This document shows positions 6,690 through 7,754 of a DNA stretch of 7,754 nucleotides, one piece after another. The translations under genes were made by a program, and so were the position numbers. Positions within the stretch are counted from its first letter, which is position 1. Each line of letters starts with the position of its first letter. The DNA lies in contig JAGDVW010000031.1 in the NCBI GenBank assembly GCA_023255835.1, positions 5,015 through 12,768 on the forward strand. The letters are read 5' to 3'. Below the pieces are notes generated by a model that searched no databases, was not told where the DNA came from, and saw only the letters and a list, made by a program, of their open reading frames with translations. Source of the DNA: Candidatus Acetothermia bacterium (lineage in GTDB: Bacteria; Bipolaricaulota; Bipolaricaulia; Bipolaricaulales; Bipolaricaulaceae).

Positions 6690-6851
6690 CTAGTAAGTCC
6701 GGATAACTTTGCCTTTCCATTCGGCTTTTTCCAAAAAGTGCCGTCGCCGCCGCCTGAACCTCGCTTTTCTCAAGATGCCCATGAGCGGGAGCCACCCGAT
6801 CAGGCCAAAGTTCAAAAATTTGCGAAAGGAAAATTTTTCTATTCTTGGCAA
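6690..6851 (-). CDS. possible small basic protein between the Rieske and acyltransferase genes (hypothetical, or a remnant)
   Basis: A 53-codon frame starts at TTG (6849-6851), four nt after a weak GGTGA that overlaps the Rieske stop, and ends at TAG 12 nt before the acyltransferase ATG. A shorter version from the ATG at 6780-6782 would have 30 residues. The product would have a short hydrophobic stretch (FGLIGWLPLMGIL, about residues 15-27), then a very basic patch (RKARFRRRRRH), and end in KAEWKGKVIRTY. It fits neatly between its neighbours and is on the same strand, which favours a real gene. The weak start, the AT-rich first third and the lack of a recognised family argue against it. It could also be the tail of a decayed gene. 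Confidence 0.3.
   Translation of the reverse strand: MPRIEKFSFRKFLNFGLIGWLPLMGILRKARFRRRRRHFLEKAEWKGKVIRTY
6814..6838. repeat. AT-only inverted repeat downstream of the Rieske gene
   Basis: AAAAATTT (6814-6821) and AAATTTTT (6831-6838) form an 8-bp stem with a 9-nt loop, 18 nt after the Rieske stop. Without G-C pairs it is a weak terminator at best. It lies inside the possible small ORF. Confidence 0.3.
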
Positions 6852-6855
6852 TTTT

Positions 6856-7754
6856 TCACCGTTTCCTGAGCTCCTCCCGCCGTCGGCGGTACTCCACGAC
6901 CGGCCGGTCGCCCTGGACGAGTTGCTCGTCTATCCGCAGCGCGCTGGGTTTGGGGCGCTGGGTCTGCACCACCCGCCGGTCCTGATGGGCCACCAGGACG
7001 TTGAAGGGCATCGCCAGCCGGGCGACCAGGTCCCCCAGCAGGGGCAGCCGCAGAAACCGCTGGTAGAAGCGCAGGTAGAGGAGCGTGTGCTCCTCGTCCA
7101 CCGGCACAAAGGCCGCCACCACCCGCACCTCCTCCGAGATGTGGTTCTGCCAGAGGTTGGGAAAGATAAACTCCAGCCAGAAGGTGTGCCCGGAGATGTC
7201 CACCTCCTCCGGCTTGCGGGGCGGGGTTCCGTCGTCCTGCCGGCTCGCGACGTAGACGCGAAAGCGGTCCGCGTCCAACCAGCGGAGGACAGGGCCATCT
7301 ACGATCGTGCGGCAGCCCCGGCCAATGGTGTTGTGGTGGACAAAGGGCAGGTGGATGGGGTCCAACTGGTTCTCAATCACCCGCGAGTAGTGGGCGTCCC
7401 AGGGGTCTATCGCCCCGGCCCAGCGGAAGCCCTCCAGGTCCTCGAAGAAGCGGGGCGGCTGCAGGTCGGCGGGCGGGTCGTCCCCCCACCAGAGCCAGAT
7501 GAAGCCGTGGGCCTCGTGGGTGGGGCAAGCGTGGACGCGGAACCGCTCTGGGACGGGGCTCCGACGGCTGTTGGCGGGGATGGCGGTCACCCGGCCCGAG
7601 GGGTCGTACTCAAAGCCGTGGAACGGGCACTGCAGGCGGCCGCCCGGGAGCACCTTCCCCGCGCTGAGGGCGACGCCGCGATGGACGCAACGGTCCCGAA
7701 AGCAGGCCACGTGGCCCTCCCCGTCCCGCCAGAAGACCAGTTTCTCCCCCATCC
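6856..7754 (-). CDS. Rieske [2Fe-2S] aromatic ring-hydroxylating oxygenase, alpha-type subunit (N-terminus outside the window)
   Basis: At least 299 residues of a Rieske non-haem iron oxygenase are visible. This family uses electrons delivered to a [2Fe-2S] cluster to activate O2 at a mononuclear Fe(II) and hydroxylate or demethylate a substrate. Counting from the Met encoded at 7750-7752, the cluster ligands are C22 and H24 (DRCVHRG) and C42 and H45 (QCPFHGFEYD). The iron-site motif NQLDPIHLPFVHH gives H134 and H139, with D131 as the likely bridging Asp. D248 in AHQDRRVVQTQ is the likely third iron ligand. The C-terminus (EQLVQGDRPVVEYRRRREEL) is typical of the VanA/PaO-like monocomponent group. 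The first visible Met is probably internal, because family members have about 30 residues before this VFWRD strand. The substrate is unknown. GC content is clearly higher than in the other genes, which may indicate transfer. Confidence 0.92.
   Translation of the reverse strand, partial: MGEKLVFWRDGEGHVACFRDRCVHRGVALSAGKVLPGGRLQCPFHGFEYDPSGRVTAIPANSRRSPVPERFRVHACPTHEAHGFIWLWWGDDPPADLQPPRFFEDLEGFRWAGAIDPWDAHYSRVIENQLDPIHLPFVHHNTIGRGCRTIVDGPVLRWLDADRFRVYVASRQDDGTPPRKPEEVDISGHTFWLEFIFPNLWQNHISEEVRVVAAFVPVDEEHTLLYLRFYQRFLRLPLLGDLVARLAMPFNVLVAHQDRRVVQTQRPKPSALRIDEQLVQGDRPVVEYRRRREELRKR

Noticed and set aside
1..7754. tRNA, rRNA, insertion sequence or phage attachment site
   Set aside because: No cloverleaf-like segment, rRNA signature, transposase motif, or terminal inverted repeats with flanking duplications were seen on either strand.

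Overview
The window (about 60% GC by eye, higher at the right end) looks like the chromosome of a free-living, probably thermophilic bacterium. The hints are bacterial uvrB, a TET-type M42 aminopeptidase, an Mth938-like protein and Lys/Glu-rich enzymes. I cannot place it in a phylum. Deep-branching thermophiles such as Bipolaricaulota/Acetothermia, Chloroflexota or Deinococcota are possible, but this is only an impression.

Layout from left to right. The 3' end of uvrB (1-504, +) meets, with a 4-nt stop-to-stop overlap, a minus-strand pair: an M42 metallopeptidase (501-1568) preceded by a small Mth938/AAMDC-like protein (1601-1939). That pair appears to be driven from a divergent 137-bp intergenic region (1940-2076). 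Its promoter looks like an extended -10 element that would give a leaderless or nearly leaderless transcript. From the same intergenic region a large plus-strand gene (2077-5880) reads the other way, with a good Shine-Dalgarno site and a strong intrinsic terminator (5897-5924). Convergent to it are a PlsC-family acyltransferase (5934-6677, -), a possible 53-residue ORF (6690-6851, -) and the 3' part of a Rieske non-haem-iron oxygenase (6856-7754, -), which runs off the right edge.

The centre of interest is the 1267-residue secreted protein at 2077-5880. It has a signal peptide, then about 760 residues of nearly pure (Ala-X)n. Ala sits on odd-numbered residues from 39 to 799 with almost no loss of phase. 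X is Gln, Glu, Ser, Cys, Tyr, Lys, Leu and similar residues. Twenty-one Cys lie in this region, with spacings of 14 and 18 that recur at both ends. A Cys/Pro hinge follows, then two exact 104-residue-spaced Ig-like repeats, a further beta-rich domain and a C-terminal domain resembling the ends of InlB-B-type surface repeats. I recognise no described family for the Ala-X region. It reads like a bacterial silk-like or fibre-forming cell-surface protein, and this is an inference from composition and register.

The other genes are housekeeping or metabolic and show no obvious functional link to the fibre protein. The Rieske gene is visibly more GC-rich than the rest, and the sequence turns AT-rich right after its stop, which may mark an acquired segment.
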